DNA from: CAZTXD01 sp964617995
GTDB lineage: Bacteria; Actinomycetota; Acidimicrobiia; Spongiisociales; ZC4RG35
Assembly (NCBI GenBank): GCA_964617995.1
Contig: CAZTXD010000015.1
Span: 1 to 41,984, forward strand
Direction of reading: 5' to 3'
DNA length: 41,984 bases
The notes below the pieces were generated by a model. It saw only the letters and a program-made list of their open reading frames with translations. It did not search any database and had not been told where the DNA came from. Position numbers and translations under genes: made by a program. The first letter of the stretch is position 1. The number at the start of each line of letters is the position of its first letter. Below are positions 41,350 through 41,984 of the stretch, piece after piece.

Positions 41350-41804
41350 TCCGGCCCATGAACACCGAGGACCTGCCTGCGGTACTGGCTCTCGAGCAGG
41401 CCCACCAACCCCTGCCCTGGTCGGAGAAGCTCTTCGGCGACGAGATGTCGGCCGAGGGTCGTATCTACGTCGTGGCCGAAGCCGGCGGCACCGTCGTCGG
41501 TTTCGCGGGTGTGATGATCGTGGAAGACGAAGCACACGTCACGAACCTCCTCGTCGACCCGGACCACCGCGGCCGGGGTGTCGCCACCGTGATGATGGTC
41601 TCCCTCATCAGGTCGTCGGTCGAGTTGGGGGCCCGACATCTGACCCTCGAGGTGAGGACGGGCAACGAGGCGGCCCGGCGGCTCTACGGCCGGCTCGGAC
41701 TGGCCCCGGTCGGTGTCCGCCCCCGCTACTACGGCGACGACGACGCTCTGATCATGTGGGCCCACGACATCGACCGCCCCGAATTCCTGGAGAGTCTGAA
41801 ATGA
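41328..41804 (+). CDS. rimI: ribosomal protein S18-alanine N-acetyltransferase-like GNAT
   Basis: This 158-residue GNAT protein has IRPMNTEDLPAVLALEQ, PWSEKLFGDEM, the acetyl-CoA loop VDPDHRGRGVATVMM and the RimI-type ending LEVRTGNEAARRLYGRLGL followed by GVRPRYYGDDDALIMW. RimI acetylates the N-terminus of ribosomal protein S18. In Actinobacteria the gene typically sits between tsaB and tsaD, as here. The ATG at 41328 has ACAGGAGGG before it. The stop overlaps tsaD as ATGA. Confidence 0.93.
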   Translation: MGTAVSVIRPMNTEDLPAVLALEQAHQPLPWSEKLFGDEMSAEGRIYVVAEAGGTVVGFAGVMIVEDEAHVTNLLVDPDHRGRGVATVMMVSLIRSSVELGARHLTLEVRTGNEAARRLYGRLGLAPVGVRPRYYGDDDALIMWAHDIDRPEFLESLK

Positions 41805-41984
41805 ACCCGATGATCCTCGCCTTCGAAACCAGTTGCGATGAGACGGCCGTCGCGGTGGTGCGCGGCAAGGAGGCTCTCTCCAACGTGCTCTCGTCGCAGG
41901 TCGACCTTCACTCCCGTTTCGGCGGCGTCGTCCCCGAGGTTGCCGCCCGCGCCCATGTCGAGGCGATCAGGTCGCTGACCCACA
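41801..41984 (+). CDS. tsaD: tRNA N6-threonylcarbamoyladenosine synthase TsaD, 5' part
   Basis: The first 61 codons are visible and the gene runs off the window. They read MILAFETSCDETAVAVV, then SSQVDLHSRFGGVVPEVAAR and HVEAIRSL, the hallmark N-terminal sequence of TsaD (Gcp/YgjD), the catalytic subunit that transfers threonylcarbamoyl to A37 of ANN-decoding tRNAs. The HSRFGG segment and the start of the metal-binding region are conserved. The start is the ATG in an ATGA overlap with rimI. Confidence 0.96.
   Translation, partial: MNPMILAFETSCDETAVAVVRGKEALSNVLSSQVDLHSRFGGVVPEVAARAHVEAIRSLTH

Overview
The window looks like a chromosomal stretch of a high-GC Gram-positive-type bacterium, most likely an actinobacterium and possibly of the Acidimicrobiia; that placement is inference. 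The clues are the high GC content, many GTG and TTG starts, genes chained by 1 to 4 base overlaps, and the right-hand order acpS, nnr, alr, (peptidase, udg), tsaE, tsaB, rimI, tsaD, which is a familiar actinobacterial arrangement. A run of exactly 100 N flanked by two identical 55-base copies shows a draft scaffolded assembly.

Positions 1 to about 35,700 form a large surface-polysaccharide locus. Its left arm (1-7378) holds GT4 glycosyltransferases, one fused to a GNAT domain, a WecA-type initiating phosphoglycosyltransferase, a Wzy-like membrane protein, a GNAT enzyme and an SDR epimerase. From 7584 a rightward operon encodes a FlaA1/CapD-type nucleotide-sugar dehydratase, a Wzz/BY-kinase-like protein with an unexpected C-terminal domain, and a NodB deacetylase. 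An IS3-family relic (13.0-13.75 kb) has cut into this operon and into a leftward acyltransferase-ACP pair.

The middle (14.7-30.8 kb) changes strand often. It carries a GMC oxidoreductase, an ABC exporter or flippase, tandem paralogous glycosyltransferases, a pyruvyl transferase, three aminoglycoside-phosphotransferase-fold proteins with different catalytic loops, a protein resembling CTP-dependent riboflavin kinase (RibK/DUF120), an epimerase, a GT2 enzyme and a QueC-like PP-loop protein.

At 31.0-33.5 kb a serine-acetyltransferase-like left-handed beta-helix enzyme is fused to an acyl carrier protein and followed directly by an acyl-AMP ligase. This looks like a self-contained module for loading an acyl group and passing it to a sugar. 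A broken unfused copy lies at 13.75-14.48 kb. A decayed CDP-sugar segment (33.6-34.6 kb) and a DegT/DnrJ aminotransferase close the locus.

From 35.7 kb onward the genes are housekeeping: holo-ACP synthase, NAD(P)HX repair, alanine racemase, a P1-family peptidase, family 4 uracil-DNA glycosylase split by the assembly gap, and the t6A tRNA-modification genes.

The strongest novelty candidates are the co-polymerase with a BrxX/PglX-like C-terminal domain, the beta-helix transferase-ACP plus AMP-ligase module present in fused and broken unfused forms, and the RibK-like gene inside a glycan cluster. All family assignments are made by eye from recalled motifs; no database search was run.
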